Shown here: positions 8,114-17,474 of the stretch, one piece after another
How positions within the stretch are numbered: position 1 is the stretch's first letter
Layout: each line of letters begins with the position of its first letter
From: Cryptosporangium minutisporangium
Lineage (GTDB): Bacteria > Actinomycetota > Actinomycetes > Mycobacteriales > Cryptosporangiaceae
Assembly: GCF_039536245.1 (NCBI RefSeq)
Contig: NZ_BAAAYN010000044.1
Location: 196,230 to 260,229 of the forward strand
Length of the DNA: 64,000 nt
Reading direction: 5' to 3'
The notes under the pieces: model-generated
What the model saw: only the letters and a program-made list of their open reading frames with translations
Database searches by the model: none
What the model was told of the DNA's origin: nothing
Program-made: the position numbers and the translations under genes

Positions 8114-9934
8114 TCAGCTCGGCTGCGGCGCCTGGCTGCGGACGTCGTTGAGCGACTTGTGCATCTCGTCCTTGTACTTGTCCGGCGACTGGAACCAGAC
8201 GCCGACCTGGTAGGTCAGGGTGCCGCCCGGCTTGTCGGCGAAGAAGTGGCTGAAGTCGACTGCGTAGAACCCGTCGTCGTTCTTCGGGATCTCGACGTAC
8301 GTGGTCGTGGCGTCGGACTTCTTGAGGTTGGGCTCTTCCTCGTCGTCGAACCAGGCCTCGTTCATCGTCTGCTGCTCGGTCGCCGTGCAGCCGGTCGGGC
8401 AGCGCCGCAGCATGATGTTGAAACGCTGCTGGTGACTGGTGCCCTCGGTCTTGACGCAGCCCCACGCGTTGGCGTCCGGGAGCTCGTCGATGGAGCCGCG
8501 CAGGCAGCTCCAGCCCTCCGGCAGACGGAACGCGAACGGCCAGCCGGTCAGGTCGAGCAGCTGGGTCTTGTCCTCGCTCCCCCAGGTCGGACCGATGACG
8601 GTGACGGGCTCGGCGTCCTCGCGGATCGTCGGCGTCGTGCTCGGGAGCGGCGACCGGGACGGCGTCGGACTCGGGCCAGCGGTCTCGGCCGGCAGTGGGC
8701 TGGCCGACGGCTTCGGCTTGGCGACCGGCTGCTTCGCCTTGTCGTCGTCGCCGCTGTTGATGAACACCACCGCGAAACCTACGGCGACGATCACCAGGGC
8801 GGTCACCGCGGCGATCAGCCCGATCAGCATGCCGGCACTACGTCGGTTGGGGTCGTCCGAGGGCGGCGGGGCTGCGTAGGGCGAAGCGACGCCGTTCGGG
8901 TCGTGCGGGACGGCGGGGTCGCCGTAGGCCGGTGCGCCCTGGTCCGGGTAGCCGCCGCCCTGGGCGGGATAACCGCCACCTTGGTCGGGATAGCCGCCGC
9001 CCTGGTCGGGATAGCCGCCGCCCTGGTCGGGGCTGACGTAGCCGCCCGCAGCGAACGAGGCCGGAGGCCCGGAGTGCGGTGGTGCGGACTGGGGCGGTGC
9101 CGACTGGGGGTCCGGCTGGCCGATCGGTGACGAGAACGGGTCGCTCGCCGGCGGCCCGGACTGGGGCGGCCCCGCCTGCGGTGCTCCGAACTGCGGGGGT
9201 CCGGACTGCGGCGGTCCGTACTGCGGTGGCCCGGACTGGGGCGGAGCGAACGGGGATGGGGTCTGCGGTGGCCCCGATTGGGGAACTCCGGACTGGGGCG
9301 CCGCGGAGACGGGTGCGGAGTACGGCGTCGAGGAGACCGGCGGGGAGTACTGCTCGGCTGCGGGCGGCCCGGCCTGGGTCGGCATCTGCGGCTGGCCGGG
9401 ATAGGGCTGCCCGGGACCCGGCGGCTGGCCGGGGTACGAGGGTTGGCCGGGGTACGAGGGCTGGCCGGGGTAGGACGCCTGCGGCTGCCCGTACGGCTGC
9501 TGGCCCGGGTACTGTCCGGGCGCTGCCCACTGCGGATTCGGCGCGCCCGGCGCCATACCGGCCAGCGCGGCGCCGACCAGCGCGGTGGGGTCGGTGCCCG
9601 GCGGCAGCGCCTGCGGAATCACGTTCAGGATGCGCTCGACGCCACGTCGTCCGGGCTCGTACCGACTGGCCACCCAGGGCCGCTGCCCCTGCAGGTCGCC
9701 GGCGTGCGCGGCGACGAACTGCGGATTGGTCGGGTCGACCGATGCGCGGTCGCGATTGACCAGGTCGGCGAATGCGTTCCGCCACGCCGGGTCGGCGCCG
9801 GCCTCCTGGGTGAGCGCGACCATCACGACCGGGCGTCCGCCCTGGTCGACACCGCTGAACAAGTCGGCCACCGCTGCGTGGTGCACCAGCCGGACCTGGG
9901 TGAACGCGCCTAACTCGTCGCCGGGTTGGGTCAT
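8114..9934 (-). CDS. Membrane protein with kinase-N-lobe-like head, Pro/Gln-rich linker and exported 4-Cys domain
   Basis: 606 aa. Residues 1 to ~110 (from LGAFTQVRLVHH to RPWVASRYEPGRRGVERIL) align by eye with the N-lobe of bacterial Ser/Thr kinases, but the glycine loop and catalytic Lys are absent. A long disordered linker follows, rich in Pro, Gly, Gln and Ser, with repeats such as GGYPDQ and PPQSG. One membrane span sits at about 367-393. The C-terminal ~210 residues, predicted extracytoplasmic, carry the signature WPFAF.+.P.GW.C and four cysteines (about 477, 492, 512, 516). The neighbouring 10122-12683 gene is a paralogue with the same architecture. ATG at 9934 is preferred over an upstream in-frame start because the conserved head begins there. 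Function unknown. Confidence 0.82.
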   Translation of the reverse strand: MTQPGDELGAFTQVRLVHHAAVADLFSGVDQGGRPVVMVALTQEAGADPAWRNAFADLVNRDRASVDPTNPQFVAAHAGDLQGQRPWVASRYEPGRRGVERILNVIPQALPPGTDPTALVGAALAGMAPGAPNPQWAAPGQYPGQQPYGQPQASYPGQPSYPGQPSYPGQPPGPGQPYPGQPQMPTQAGPPAAEQYSPPVSSTPYSAPVSAAPQSGVPQSGPPQTPSPFAPPQSGPPQYGPPQSGPPQFGAPQAGPPQSGPPASDPFSSPIGQPDPQSAPPQSAPPHSGPPASFAAGGYVSPDQGGGYPDQGGGYPDQGGGYPAQGGGYPDQGAPAYGDPAVPHDPNGVASPYAAPPPSDDPNRRSAGMLIGLIAAVTALVIVAVGFAVVFINSGDDDKAKQPVAKPKPSASPLPAETAGPSPTPSRSPLPSTTPTIREDAEPVTVIGPTWGSEDKTQLLDLTGWPFAFRLPEGWSCLRGSIDELPDANAWGCVKTEGTSHQQRFNIMLRRCPTGCTATEQQTMNEAWFDDEEEPNLKKSDATTTYVEIPKNDDGFYAVDFSHFFADKPGGTLTYQVGVWFQSPDKYKDEMHKSLNDVRSQAPQPS

Positions 9935-10121
9935 CGGGGTTCTCGCTCCACTCGCTTCCATGCGTGACCCGGCACCGGACCGGCCCCGTTGGCCCAGTGA
10001 TGTTACGGCCCTGAGTGACAGGTCAGCCCGGCCGAGGCTACACGGCCCGGTCACCCCGGGAGGCAGTTGCGCCTCCGTCCGCGGCCCGGTAACAACCCGG
10101 AAATCACGAACCAGGGAAACG

Positions 10122-12683
10122 TTAAGGCGTCTGGGTCCGGATGTCGTTGGTGACCTTCTGAAGCTCGGCCTGTTCGGAGGGCGGGCTCGTGCCGACGACG
10201 ACGACCTGCCAGCGCAGTGGTTCGCCGCGCCCGTCGCCGAAGAAGTGACTCATGACCAGCCGGTACTCGTTGTACTTGGCATCGGCCGACTCGTGGTAGC
10301 TCGTCGTCGCGTCGCCCCTGGTGAGGGGACCGGGCACGTCGTTGGTCAGTAGGGTCTGCTCCGCGCCGTCGCACGGCGCGTCGCACTCGCGGACACCGAT
10401 CTCCACGAGGGTTCCCGCGCGGCCAGGCGGGCGGCACACGGCGCCGTCGCTGTTCTTCCCGTCGACGACCTGCGCTCCGTCGCACATCCAGCCGACCGGG
10501 ACGCGGAACGCGAACGGCCATCCCGCACGCTGTTCGGTGCGCGTCTGCTCGCCGGAGGCGAATACCGCGCCGACGACCACGACCTGCAGCTCCTGCTTGA
10601 GCTCCGGAAGATTGCCCGCGCGCTGTTGGGCGTTACGGCTAGGGGCCGACGCGACGGACTCGGAGGCTGCCGGAGTGGAGGACGACGGAGCCTCGTCGTC
10701 GTTACCGCCGGACACCGCGAAGATCGTCACCAGCCCGCAGACTGCGAGAACGACCACGGTGAGGACGGCGACCAACGCCAGGACCGCCGTCCGTGCGCCG
10801 TTCCGCCGAGGTGGCTGGGGCTGGGGCTGCGGTTGGGGCGGCAGCTGCGGCCGTGGGAACGAACCGGTGTTGCTCGCGATCGGTCCGCCGGGGCCCGGCC
10901 CGCCCCGGCCGCCAGGCGCACCGGGTCCGCCCTGGCCACCCGGTCCGGTCGGGCCACCCGGTCCGGTCGGGCCACCCGGTCCGGTCGGGCCACCCGGTCC
11001 GGTCGGGCCACCCGGTCCGGTCGGGCCACCCGGTCCGGTCGGGCCACCCGGTCCGGTCGGGCCACCCGGTCCGGTCGGGCCACCCGGTCCGGTCGGGCCA
11101 CCCGGTCCGGTCGGGCCACCCGGTCCGGTCGGGCCACCCGGTCCGGTCGGGCCACCCGGTCCGGTCGGGCCACCCGGTCCGGTCGGGCCACCCGGTCCGG
11201 TCGGGCCACCCGGTCCGGTCGGGCCACCCGGTCCGGTCGGGCCACCCGGTCCGGTCGGGCCACCCGGTCCGGTCGGGCCACCCGGTCCGGTCGGGCCACC
11301 CGGTCCGGTCGGGCCACCCGGTCCGGTCGGGCCACCCGGTCCGGTCGGGCCACCCGGTCCGGTCGGGCCACCCGGTCCGGTCGGGCCACCCGGTCCGGTC
11401 GGGCCACCCGGTCCGGTCGGGCCACCCGGTCCGGTCGGGCCACCTGGTCCGGTCGGGCCACCCGGTCCGGTCGGGGCACCTGCGGCCGGGCCCGGCGAGC
11501 GCTGTGCCGTCGGCGGGCCCGGGTGGGGGATGGGCACTGTCGGGTTGTGAGCCCCGGGAGGGAGCGGGCCGTGTTTCGGTGCGCCCTCGGCACGCACCGC
11601 GGCGTCGCCCGCTCGGCCGGCCGGTGTGCCGGCGTGCACGGGGGAGCCAGGCTGCGGAACCGGCGAGCCGGCCGCACCGTCGGGTCCGGCCGGCGCGGAG
11701 GGTGCGGTTGCGGGGGAGGCTGCTGCGGGTGGCGCGGACGCCGCCGCCGGTGACCCGGTGGGCTCGACGGCGGGGATCGGCTCGGTCACCTGGGACCCGC
11801 TGGTCGGTGCGGCTGCGTCACCGGTCGCGGTGGGGGCGTTCGGTCCGGACGTCCCAGCGGGTTGCCCAGTCGGTATCGGCGCTGTCGGCTGGCCGGAGTC
11901 GGCGATCGGGGCGCCGGGCGAACTCATCGGCGCTTGCGGGGCCGGTTGTCCGGACGCGGGCTGCCCCGAGGCGGGCTGCCCCGAGGCGGGCTGCCCCGAG
12001 GCGGGCTGGGCCGAGGCGGGCTGGGCCGACGTCGGCTGGGGCGGCGTCGGCTGGGGCGGCGCGGAGGGCTGGCCGGCCGCGGCCGGTGACTGCGGCTGCT
12101 GCCCGGAGAACGCCCCCTGCTGCTGGGGAGCCGCCTGCGGCGCGGGCCGGGGGGCCGGTGGCTGCGGACCTGGCTGGTTCGGGTGCGGCGCCATGGGCTG
12201 CGGCCCGGCCTGCCCCGCTTGGCCGACACCGGGCTGGCCGACGCCCGGCTGCGGTGAACCAGGGTGGGGTGAACCAGGGTGCGGTGAACCAGGGTGCGGC
12301 GAGCCCGGCTGCGGCGGACGGGGAGCGTGGAGCAGCGCGCTCGGGTCGGTGCCCTCGGGTACCGCGCCGGGCAGGGCCGTCAGGATCCGCTCGGCACCAC
12401 GTCGACCTGGCACGATGCGGCTGGCCGCCCAGGGACGGCGTCCGTATAAATCGCTGACGTGCACCGGGACGTCGAGAGGGCCGAGCGTCGTGGCGTCCTT
12501 CGCCACCGCATCGGTGAACTCGGCCGACCAGTTCGGGTCGCGCCCGGCCTGCTCGGTGAGCGCGATCAGCACGACCGGACGCCGTCCGTTGCGCTCGAAG
12601 CCGGTGAACAGCTCCACGGTCGGCGTGTGGTGGATCAGACGCAGACCGGTGAACGGGCCGAGATCGCTCGCCGACGTCGTCAT
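10122..12683 (-). CDS. Paralogue with collagen-like (GPTGPG)n linker, one membrane span and 4-Cys exported domain
   Basis: 853 aa, same layout as the downstream gene at 8114-9934. Kinase-N-lobe-like head at residues 1-110 ([12 protein letters not shown] to [19 protein letters not shown]) without catalytic residues; Pro/Gln/His-rich linker with HPGSP and PASGQ repeats; about 30 copies of a Gly-Pro-Thr-Gly-Pro-Gly unit (about residues 402-581); basic RRNGAR before a single span (about 627-652); exported domain with [13 protein letters not shown] and cysteines near 733, 749, 765 and 769. The basic residues before the span predict an inside N-terminus, so the collagen-like tract would be cytoplasmic. 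GGAGAAGG precedes the ATG at 12683. The two paralogues are 187 bp apart and probably arose by tandem duplication. Function unknown. Confidence 0.82.
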   Translation of the reverse strand: MTTSASDLGPFTGLRLIHHTPTVELFTGFERNGRRPVVLIALTEQAGRDPNWSAEFTDAVAKDATTLGPLDVPVHVSDLYGRRPWAASRIVPGRRGAERILTALPGAVPEGTDPSALLHAPRPPQPGSPHPGSPHPGSPHPGSPQPGVGQPGVGQAGQAGPQPMAPHPNQPGPQPPAPRPAPQAAPQQQGAFSGQQPQSPAAAGQPSAPPQPTPPQPTSAQPASAQPASGQPASGQPASGQPASGQPAPQAPMSSPGAPIADSGQPTAPIPTGQPAGTSGPNAPTATGDAAAPTSGSQVTEPIPAVEPTGSPAAASAPPAAASPATAPSAPAGPDGAAGSPVPQPGSPVHAGTPAGRAGDAAVRAEGAPKHGPLPPGAHNPTVPIPHPGPPTAQRSPGPAAGAPTGPGGPTGPGGPTGPGGPTGPGGPTGPGGPTGPGGPTGPGGPTGPGGPTGPGGPTGPGGPTGPGGPTGPGGPTGPGGPTGPGGPTGPGGPTGPGGPTGPGGPTGPGGPTGPGGPTGPGGPTGPGGPTGPGGPTGPGGPTGPGGPTGPGGPTGPGGPTGPGGPTGPGGPTGPGGPTGPGGQGGPGAPGGRGGPGPGGPIASNTGSFPRPQLPPQPQPQPQPPRRNGARTAVLALVAVLTVVVLAVCGLVTIFAVSGGNDDEAPSSSTPAASESVASAPSRNAQQRAGNLPELKQELQVVVVGAVFASGEQTRTEQRAGWPFAFRVPVGWMCDGAQVVDGKNSDGAVCRPPGRAGTLVEIGVRECDAPCDGAEQTLLTNDVPGPLTRGDATTSYHESADAKYNEYRLVMSHFFGDGRGEPLRWQVVVVGTSPPSEQAELQKVTNDIRTQTP
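10941..11480 (-). repeat. 18-bp collagen-coding minisatellite, about 30 copies
   Basis: Thirty consecutive 18-bp units, in plus-strand form CGGTCCGGTCGGGCCACC, almost all identical; single-base variants occur near position 11445 and in the last unit. Each unit codes for two Gly-X-Y triplets on the minus strand. All reading frames stay open through the array, which explains apparent long ORFs on the plus strand. Near-identity at the DNA level suggests copy number varies between strains. Confidence 0.97.
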
Positions 12684-12837
12684 GTGCCTTCTCCGCCCGG
12701 GTCGACCGCCGTAGATCGATGCGGCCAGTTCTCGCTGTTCCGAGGCCGATGCCACGGCTGAGCTGGCTCGGAGACTAGCAGCGTGGAGCCAGCGCGGTCC
12801 GGTGTCCTCGCGTGCCCGGTCGACTATCCGACAGCGG

Positions 12838-13575
12838 TCAGAACTTCGGCGGCGTACCGGACCCGAGCGGCGCCTCGTCGGCGGCCGCCTCGGGCTCGTT
12901 CTTCTTGTGCCGACGACTGCGGATCCACTCGATCAGGACCGGCAGGATCGAGAGGAAGATGATGAACGCGATGCCGGGCACGAGGTACTTGTCGATCGGG
13001 AAGTTCTCGTCCACGACGTCGCCGAGGAAGTACCCGAGCAGCACGATTCCGTCGACCCAGAGGATCGCGCCGACCACGTTCCACAGGAAGAACTGCCTGG
13101 TGGGCATGCCGAGCATTCCGGCGACCGGGTTGAGGAACGTCCGCACGATCGGAATGAACCGAGCGAACACGACGGCCTTGGCCGGACCGAACTTCACGAA
13201 AGCCTGCTCGGCCTTCTCCACGTAGATGCCCTTGAACAGCCGCGAGTTGGGCCGGTCGAACAGTCGCCTGCCGTACTTGGCGCCGAGGAAGTGCCCGAAT
13301 TGGGCCCCGGCGATCGCGCAGATGGGACCGCCGATCAGCATGCCCGGGAGGCTCAGCGACGCGCCGACGATCGTCGCGCCGGTCGCCGACGTCGCGATCC
13401 CGGCGAGGAAGAGCAGCGAGTCGCCAGGCAGGAAGAAGCCCAGCAGCAGGCCGGTCTCGGCGAAGAGGATCGCCCAGATGCCGAACAGGCCGAAGGTCGT
13501 GACCAGATACTTCGGATCGATCGGGTTCGCGGCGAGCAGCTCGTTGGCGGCGTGGACGGTCTCGGATACCTGCAC
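12838..13575 (-). CDS. dedA: DedA family membrane protein
   Basis: 245-aa polytopic inner-membrane protein of the DedA/VTT (SNARE-associated) superfamily; known members are implicated in proton-motive-force maintenance and flipping of polyprenyl-phosphate or phosphatidyl lipids. Signature segments: an acidic residue and glycine run in [21 protein letters not shown], then [13 protein letters not shown], and the hallmark [21 protein letters not shown]. The C-terminal tail is charged. The start is a GTG. A DedA gene also lies next to fba in mycobacteria, and fba is 3.9 kb away here. Divergent from the flavoenzyme at 13692. Confidence 0.9.
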   Translation of the reverse strand: MQVSETVHAANELLAANPIDPKYLVTTFGLFGIWAILFAETGLLLGFFLPGDSLLFLAGIATSATGATIVGASLSLPGMLIGGPICAIAGAQFGHFLGAKYGRRLFDRPNSRLFKGIYVEKAEQAFVKFGPAKAVVFARFIPIVRTFLNPVAGMLGMPTRQFFLWNVVGAILWVDGIVLLGYFLGDVVDENFPIDKYLVPGIAFIIFLSILPVLIEWIRSRRHKKNEPEAAADEAPLGSGTPPKF

Positions 13576-13691
13576 GCGCCGAGGCTACCGTGGCTTTCCT
13601 AGGAGCCGCCTGAGCCCGTTCCCGGCGTCTGCTGTACGCCTACGTAGCGTTACCTGCTGTTGAAGAGCGCACCGCGCGTTAGCGTGTGGGG

Positions 13692-15056
13692 ATGGCAGAG
13701 CGGCTGATCGTGATCGGCGCTGACGCGGCCGGGATGAGCGCGGCCAGTCAGGCGCGGCGTCGGCGCGATCATCGGGACCTGGAGATCGTCGCCTTCGAGC
13801 GGGGAACGCACACGTCGTACTCCGCCTGCGGCATCCCGTACTGGATCGCCGGGCTGGTCGACGAGCGCGACGACCTGATTGCCCGCACCCCCGAACAGCA
13901 TCGCGACCGGGACATCGATGTCCGCACCGGCCACACGGTCCTGGGCATCGACCTCGACCGCCGGACGGTTACGGTGCGCGAGCCGCTCGGCGACGAGAGC
14001 TCCCACGAATTCGACCAGTTGATGGTGGCCACCGGCGGCGAACCGGTCCGGCCGGACTGGCCGGGCATCGACGGCCGCGGCGTGCACGGCGTCCAGACGC
14101 TCGACGACGGCGAGGCGGTCAGCGCGTCGCTGCGGTCCCGGGACGCCAAGCGGGCGGTCGTGATCGGCGGCGGGTACATCGGCGTCGAGATGGCCGAGGC
14201 GCTGATCCGGCACGATCTCCAGGTGACACTGGTCGAGCGCGCCGAGCAGCCGATGAACACGCTCGACCCGGACATGGGGGCGCTGGTCACCGATGCGCTG
14301 AAGGGCTTCGGGGTGGACGTCCGGACCGGCGTGACGGTGCAGGGCGTCGAGCTGGACGACGACGGCTGGGTGCGTGCGGTCGCCACCGACGCGGGTGAGT
14401 TCGCGGCCGACGTCGTGGTGCTCGGGCTCGGCACCCGTCCCGGCGTGACGCTGGCCCGGGACGCCGGCCTGCCGATCGGGCCGAGCGGCGGCATCGTCAC
14501 CGACCGCCGGATGCGCGTTCCGGGGCATGACGGCATCTGGGCTGCCGGTGACTGCGTCGAGGTGGTGCACCGGGTGACCGGGCGTCCGGCGGCGATCCCG
14601 CTCGGCACGCACGCGAACAAACAGGGACGTGTCGCGGGCATCAACATCGGCGGCGGGTACGCGACGTTCCCCGGCGTCGTCGGTACCGCGGTGACGAAGG
14701 TCTGCGAACTGGAGATCGCCCGCACCGGGCTCCGCGAAGCCGAGGCCGAGGAGGCGGGGTTCGCGGTGGTCAGCGCCTCGATCGAGTCCCACACGGTCGC
14801 GGGTTACTACCCGGGAGCGAACACCGTCACGGTGAAGCTGGTCGCCGAACGGGGCACCGGGCGACTGCTCGGCGGACAGATCGTCGGGGGAAACGGGGCC
14901 GCGAAACGGATCGACGTGCTGGCGGTCGCGCTCTGGAACGGGATGACGGTCGACGAGATGACCGGCCTCGACCTCGGGTACGCGCCCCCGTTCTCGCCGG
15001 TCTGGGATCCCGTCCTCGTCGCTGCTCGAGCGGCGTCAGACGCGGTGCACGGCTGA
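13692..15056 (+). CDS. CoA-disulfide-reductase-like FAD/NAD oxidoreductase
   Basis: 454-aa class I pyridine-nucleotide disulfide oxidoreductase of the single-cysteine branch (CoA-disulfide reductase, NADH oxidase, persulfide reductase). FAD site VIGADAAGMSAAS at residues 7-19; redox Cys46 in SYSACGIPY, the active-site motif of this branch; NAD(P) site VIGGGYIGVEMAEA; second FAD motif GIWAAGDC; C-terminal dimerisation domain. No rhodanese domain is fused. It probably reduces a low-molecular-weight disulfide or oxygen using NAD(P)H; mycothiol-using actinobacteria make the natural substrate uncertain. ATG at 13692 chosen; GTG at 13686 is also in frame. Its last 21 bp overlap the convergent TetR gene. 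Confidence 0.88.
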   Translation: MAERLIVIGADAAGMSAASQARRRRDHRDLEIVAFERGTHTSYSACGIPYWIAGLVDERDDLIARTPEQHRDRDIDVRTGHTVLGIDLDRRTVTVREPLGDESSHEFDQLMVATGGEPVRPDWPGIDGRGVHGVQTLDDGEAVSASLRSRDAKRAVVIGGGYIGVEMAEALIRHDLQVTLVERAEQPMNTLDPDMGALVTDALKGFGVDVRTGVTVQGVELDDDGWVRAVATDAGEFAADVVVLGLGTRPGVTLARDAGLPIGPSGGIVTDRRMRVPGHDGIWAAGDCVEVVHRVTGRPAAIPLGTHANKQGRVAGINIGGGYATFPGVVGTAVTKVCELEIARTGLREAEAEEAGFAVVSASIESHTVAGYYPGANTVTVKLVAERGTGRLLGGQIVGGNGAAKRIDVLAVALWNGMTVDEMTGLDLGYAPPFSPVWDPVLVAARAASDAVHG

Positions 15057-15659
15057 CTCGAGCAGCCGGGTAATCATGTCGTCGACCTGGGCGTCCAGAT
15101 CGGGCCAGGGGAAGTTGGGTCGGGCCTGACGCAACATCACGATGCCGTGCAGCGCGCACCAGAACTGCATGGTGAAGAGGTTCGCGTCGACGTCGTCCGG
15201 CAGCGCCTGCCGGACGATCCGCAACACGGCGTCGTAGGCCCCGACACCCAGATATTGGACGCCCTCGGGCAGCGGTACGCGCTCCGCGGTGAACAGCACC
15301 CGGTACCGCGCGGGCTCGCGCATGCCCGAGTCCACATAGGCGTGGGAGATCGCCAGGATTCGCTCCCTGGGATCGTCGCCGGCAGCGGAGGCCGCGGATT
15401 CGACCTCCTCGGTGAGCATGTCGAGCCAGCGGCTCTTCACCGCCCGCTGGAGCGCGCCGATGTCGTCGAAGTGCAGGTAGATCGACGTGGTGGCGACCCC
15501 GACCTTCCGGGCGACCGCCCGTAGCGAGAGCGCGCTCGGTTCTCCGGTCTCGTTCAGCAAGCCGCATGCCGCGCTGACGATCTCTTCCCGCAGTCGATCG
15601 CCCTCCCCGCGCCTGGCCGGACGGCGCCGAGGGCTGTTCGTCGTCACTTCGGCAGACAT
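15036..15659 (-). CDS. TetR family transcriptional regulator
   Basis: 207 aa. N-terminal HTH at about residues 44-70 (SLRAVARKVGVATTSIYLHF), preceded by a basic arm; the C-terminal ligand domain contains the PARYRVLFT segment seen in the TetR_C_13/WHG subfamily. It is divergent from the MFS efflux gene with 103 bp between starts, the usual arrangement for a local repressor of a drug exporter. Its 3-prime end overlaps the flavoenzyme gene by 21 bp. Confidence 0.9.
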   Translation of the reverse strand: MSAEVTTNSPRRRPARRGEGDRLREEIVSAACGLLNETGEPSALSLRAVARKVGVATTSIYLHFDDIGALQRAVKSRWLDMLTEEVESAASAAGDDPRERILAISHAYVDSGMREPARYRVLFTAERVPLPEGVQYLGVGAYDAVLRIVRQALPDDVDANLFTMQFWCALHGIVMLRQARPNFPWPDLDAQVDDMITRLLESAVHRV

Positions 15660-15762
15660 GCGCTCCCTCTCTCCGCGCTCATCCTATCCGTTGACAGTGG
15701 TAGGGCAACGGGCGTACACCTACAGGCGTCAGGCTACGGCCGTACAGGAACGCGGAGGGATC
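15660..15762. promoter_or_regulatory. Divergent TetR/efflux promoter region
   Basis: TTGACA at 15691-15696 with TACACC at 15715-15720 (18-bp spacer) is a plausible sigma-70-type promoter for the MFS gene. The TGTAC/GTACA half-sites in 15713-15748 (CGTACACCTACAG and GTACGGCCGTAC-like) form an imperfect palindrome that could be the TetR operator. This is pattern reading only. Confidence 0.45.
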
Positions 15763-17334
15763 GTGGAAGAGACCAAGCAGCACCCGGGCTGGACGCTGGC
15801 CGTGGTGTGCGCGGCGATGTTCATGCTCTTGCTCGACCTCACGGTGGTGGCGGTCGCGCTCGGCGAGCTACAACGCGACTTCGACGCCGACCTCGCCGAG
15901 CTGCAGTGGGTGGTGGACGCGTACACGTTGCCGTTGGCCGGGCTGCTCCTCACCGCCGCGACGCTCGGTGACCGGGTCGGGCGTCGGCGGATCTTCGCGG
16001 CCGGACTGGTGTTGTTCACGATCGGCTCGCTGGCGTGTGCGCTGGCCTGGTCCGCGCTCTCACTGGACGCGTTCCGCGCGCTCCAAGGCGTCGGGGCGGC
16101 GTTGCTGTTCGGCACCGGCCTACCCCTCATCGGGGCTGCGTTCCCCGATCCCCGTCGGCGTGCCGGAGCGATCGGGGTCTTCGGCGCCACGCTGACCGGC
16201 GCAACGGCGGTTGGTCCGCTGGTCGGTGGTGCGCTGGTCGACGGGCCGGGCTGGCGCTGGATCTTCCTGATCAACGTTCCGATCGGGTTGGCCGCGCTTG
16301 TCGCCACGCGGTGGCGGCTGAGCGAATCGCGTCCGGAGAACGCCCGCCGGGCCGACTGGCCGGGCACCGTCCTGCTCAGCGCCGGGCTGTTCGCGCTGCT
16401 GCTGGGGCTCATCCGGGGCCACGCGGACGGCTGGGGTTCGCCGCTGATCGTCGGCTTGTTCGTCGCCGCAGGCGTCCTCGTTGTCGGTTTTGTCGTGCGG
16501 CAGGCTACGGCGGCGCAGCCGATGGTCGACCTGAGCCTGTTCCGCTCGCCGACCTTCACCGGCGCCGCCCTGTCGGTGTTCACGGTCTCGGCGGCGCTCG
16601 TCGGGGCCACGACCTACCTGTCGCTGTACTTCCTCAACACGCTCGGGTACACGCCGTTCGAGGCCGGGCTGCGGTTCCTGCCCCTGACTCTCGCCTCGTT
16701 CGTTGCGGCGCCGCTGGCCGCCCAGGTCGCCCACCGGGTCTCGCCCCGACTGACGGTCGGCGGCAGCGTGCTGCTGGCCGCGCTGGGGATGGCGCTGATG
16801 AGCCAGGTGGACGGGGGGTCGGCGTGGACCGCGCTCGTTCCGGGCTTCGTCATCGCCGGGATCGGCATGGGCGTGCAGGGCGCGGTCGTGTCGCAAGCGT
16901 CGCTCGCCGCGGTGGAGCCCGCGCGGGCCGGCATGGCGACCGGTGTCGTCAACACGCTCCGACAGCTCGGGGTGGCGGCGGGTGTGGCGGTGTGGGGCGT
17001 GATCTTCCAGGCTCGGGTGGGGGACGAGGTGACGTCGCAGCTGTCCGGCTCGGGGCTGCCCGACAGCGACGTGCGGACGCTGGCCGACGCCGCAGGCGCC
17101 GGGGCGGGAACGCAGATCGTCTCGGCGGTGCCCGAGGCGCTGCGGGATCTGGTGAGCGCGGCGGCCCACTCGGCGAGCGCCGCCGGGATCGGCCGACTCA
17201 TGTCGATCGGAGCCGTGGTCTCGGCGGTCGTCGGGGTGGCGGCGTTGATCCTGGTGCGGGTACCCGCGTCCACGTCGCCGGAGGCGGGCCCGGAGTCGGC
17301 GGTGGACGCCACCCCGGCCGGCGCCGCGGTCTGA
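15763..17334 (+). CDS. DHA2 family MFS multidrug exporter
   Basis: 523-aa proton-driven exporter of the 14-spanner EmrB/QacA type. Motif D1 LDLTVVAVALGELQRDF in span 1; WVVDAYTLPLAGLLLTAATLGDRVGRRR (motif A region) between spans 2 and 3; motif C in span 5 (GATAVGPLVGGALVDGPGWRWIF). The substrate is unknown; such pumps export hydrophobic cations, antibiotics or dyes. The start is the GTG at 15763, with GGAGG five bases upstream. Divergent TetR gene implies local repression. No gene follows in operon; the next gene, fba, has its own leader. Confidence 0.92.
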   Translation: MEETKQHPGWTLAVVCAAMFMLLLDLTVVAVALGELQRDFDADLAELQWVVDAYTLPLAGLLLTAATLGDRVGRRRIFAAGLVLFTIGSLACALAWSALSLDAFRALQGVGAALLFGTGLPLIGAAFPDPRRRAGAIGVFGATLTGATAVGPLVGGALVDGPGWRWIFLINVPIGLAALVATRWRLSESRPENARRADWPGTVLLSAGLFALLLGLIRGHADGWGSPLIVGLFVAAGVLVVGFVVRQATAAQPMVDLSLFRSPTFTGAALSVFTVSAALVGATTYLSLYFLNTLGYTPFEAGLRFLPLTLASFVAAPLAAQVAHRVSPRLTVGGSVLLAALGMALMSQVDGGSAWTALVPGFVIAGIGMGVQGAVVSQASLAAVEPARAGMATGVVNTLRQLGVAAGVAVWGVIFQARVGDEVTSQLSGSGLPDSDVRTLADAAGAGAGTQIVSAVPEALRDLVSAAAHSASAAGIGRLMSIGAVVSAVVGVAALILVRVPASTSPEAGPESAVDATPAGAAV

Positions 17335-17474
17335 CGGGTCGGCCGGCGGGCGTCCGATCGCGCCCGGTTGGCGTGATCATTCCCGCTTTGTCTGGGCGGG
17401 CGGCTGCGACGTGCCCCGCTGGCAGGGAATACTGCGGGATTGAAGACGGCCGCACGACCCCGAGGAGCGCACTG

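Noticed and set aside
10941-11480. CRISPR-like array
   Set aside because: Repeats are contiguous with no spacers, and code for Gly-X-Y triplets.
10321-12457. Long plus-strand open frames with collagen-like or Arg-rich translation over the 18-bp repeats
   Set aside because: The repeat is a multiple of three without stops in any frame, so all frames are open. The minus-strand frame has the ribosome-binding site, conserved head and C-terminal domain shared with its neighbour.
12802-13602. Plus-strand frame opposite dedA
   Set aside because: Translation is charged and without domain; the minus frame has DedA signatures.
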